DNA of 64,000 nt from CAWBLP01 sp963789495 (GTDB lineage: Bacteria; Pseudomonadota; Alphaproteobacteria; Acetobacterales; Acetobacteraceae), in assembly GCA_963789495.1 (NCBI GenBank), contig CAWBLP010000028.1, positions 101,656-165,655 on the forward strand. Direction: 5' to 3'. A model generated the notes under the pieces. That model searched no databases. It saw only the letters and a program-made list of their open reading frames with translations, and was not told the DNA's origin. The translations under genes were made by a program, and so were the position numbers. Shown piece by piece: positions 62,952 to 64,000 of the stretch. Numbering within the stretch: the first letter of the stretch is position 1; each line of letters begins with the position of its first letter.

Positions 62952-64000
62952 TAGACCCGTTGCGAAAATGAGTACGTTCGCGGCGCTCCGTCGGTGAGCT
63001 GAGCCGGCGAGGCCGAGCTTGACAGGTCACGGGACGATTCAATTCGTCGAGAACCTTCTTCATGAAGGTACCGGCCCGATGTCCCGTCCGTTCTCCGCAG
63101 CCCGGTTGCGCGCCAGCGCGAGCTTCGTCCGCCTGACCGGGGTCAGCGTCGCCACGTTCGACAAAGTGCTGAAGCAACTCGCGGGCCCCTGGGAGAAAGC
63201 TCAGCTGCACAAGGCCAAATCCGGCCGCCCCTGGGACGTCGGTGGTTTGGAAGATCATCTTTTGATCATGCTGATCTATTATCGTTGCTACATCACCCAG
63301 GAGTTCCTGGGCTTCTTCTACAACGTCAACAAAAGCGCGATCTGCCGGGCGATCCAGCGGATCGAAAAGCTCGCCCGGCCGCTGATCGGGGTTGGACGGA
63401 AGCCCAAAATCAGTCGGAACGAGGCCGAGGCCCTGATCGTCGATTGCACCGAGCAGCCGATCCAGCGTCCTGACACGGACGCCAAACAGCGAGAGCATTA
63501 CTCCGGCAAGAAGAAGCGCCATACGGTGAAGACCGAATACATCGTTACCCGGAATGGTCGTATCGTCAGCGCCTCGCCCTCTCACCCCGGCAGTCACCAT
63601 GACCTGGCGATCCGTCGCAATGGACCAAAGCTGCCGAGGAAGGCACGGCTCTACGTGGACAGTGCGTACCAGGGGTACGACAAGGAACATCGGAACCTGG
63701 AATTTCCATACAAGAAGCCAAAGAACGGGAAACTCACTGATGAGGAGAAGGCATATAACCGTGGACTGAGTGGATTCCGTGTCAGGGTTGAGCACCGGAT
63801 CGGACGAACGAAACGGTTCAGGATCGCTGCTGAGCGATTTCGCAACCCACTTGGGACGCATCACACCAAAATCTCCATCATCGCGGGACTGGTGAACCTG
63901 CAAGCTGGGTTCGGACCGTTCTGATCAGGTGAGGGAAACGCCGCCGGTGAGAACGCGCCGGACACCGGTGACCGGGGGGCCGACTTTCGCAACGGGTCTA
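62952..64000 (+). mobile_element. IS5-family element (right end at the window edge)
   Basis: Inverted repeats TAGACCCGTTGCGAAA at 62952-62967 and, as reverse complement, at 63985-64000 bracket one transposase gene; the total is about 1.05 kb, normal for IS5. The right repeat coincides with the last base of the window, so the target duplication cannot be checked. Confidence 0.87.
63079..63924 (+). CDS. IS5-family DDE transposase
   Basis: A 281-residue transposase with the helix-turn-helix region (EDHLLIMLIYYRCYITQEFLGFFYNVNKSAICRAIQRIEKL) and DDE_Tnp_4-type core: VDCTEQPIQRP, HHDLAIRR, VDSAYQGY and RVEHRIGRTKRF. ATG 63079 is chosen with GAAGGT upstream. The catalytic acidic residues are in place and it looks functional. 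Confidence 0.9.
   Translation: MSRPFSAARLRASASFVRLTGVSVATFDKVLKQLAGPWEKAQLHKAKSGRPWDVGGLEDHLLIMLIYYRCYITQEFLGFFYNVNKSAICRAIQRIEKLARPLIGVGRKPKISRNEAEALIVDCTEQPIQRPDTDAKQREHYSGKKKRHTVKTEYIVTRNGRIVSASPSHPGSHHDLAIRRNGPKLPRKARLYVDSAYQGYDKEHRNLEFPYKKPKNGKLTDEEKAYNRGLSGFRVRVEHRIGRTKRFRIAAERFRNPLGTHHTKISIIAGLVNLQAGFGPF

Noticed and set aside
1..64000. CRISPR arrays, tRNA and rRNA genes
   Set aside because: No regularly spaced repeats and no tRNA- or rRNA-like sequence were recognised by eye; a dedicated RNA search was not possible.

Overview
The window is GC-rich DNA from what looks like an alphaproteobacterium. The TAXI-type TRAP transporter, paired CaiB/BaiF CoA-transferases, Uma2 nuclease and many IS families would fit Acetobacteraceae or a relative, but this is inference because no rRNA or other marker gene is present. 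No tRNA, rRNA or CRISPR array was seen.

Bases 1-29408 are the 3' part of a glycosylated polyketide/nonribosomal-peptide cluster. A fully reducing PKS (KS-AT-DH-ER-KR-ACP-C), cut by the left edge and showing two apparent frameshifts, overlaps an unusual NRPS-like gene with a degenerate adenylation domain, an intact AMP-ligase domain, KR, carrier protein and thioesterase. Around them lie two patatin-like lipases, a metallophosphoesterase, a STAS protein, a hydrolase/MFS pair, an NDP-sugar epimerase coupled to a glycosyltransferase, an ABC1/UbiB-type kinase, a type II thioesterase, an RND pump with a frameshifted adaptor, and an Sfp-type phosphopantetheinyl transferase. Together they could build, release, glycosylate and export one product.

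Bases 29582-35905 are a nest of mobile DNA. A large-serine-recombinase element sits inside orfB of an IS3 element, which abuts a 5'-truncated IS630 element that is itself interrupted by an IS110 element.

Bases 36078-46120 are an intact-looking metabolic island. Eight minus-strand genes (thiolase, DUF35 protein, frameshifted enoyl-CoA hydratase, TRAP permease, TAXI binding protein, two CoA-transferases, LLM oxidoreductase) form one operon divergent from a LysR regulator, probably for uptake and CoA-dependent breakdown of an unknown carboxylic acid.

Bases 46126-52200 hold a second, inverted copy of IS630[IS110]. Its IS110 is split by an IS21 element with a 5-bp target duplication, and the IS21 carries another IS630-type element. 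Bases 52224-58441 contain a TPR-gene remnant, an IS21-like end and an IS66 element whose tnpB is interrupted by a second serine-recombinase element of the same design as the first. In both cases removing the insert exactly restores the host transposase frame.

Bases 58494-62120 are an IS1595-type transposon with 25-bp inverted repeats and a perfect 8-bp target duplication (TTTGCGGT). It carries a cargo of uncharacterised genes, including a PIN-nuclease gene broken by two frameshifts. A Uma2 endonuclease gene and an IS5 element reaching the right edge complete the window. The best candidates for something new are the transposase-embedded serine-recombinase elements and the IS1595 cargo.
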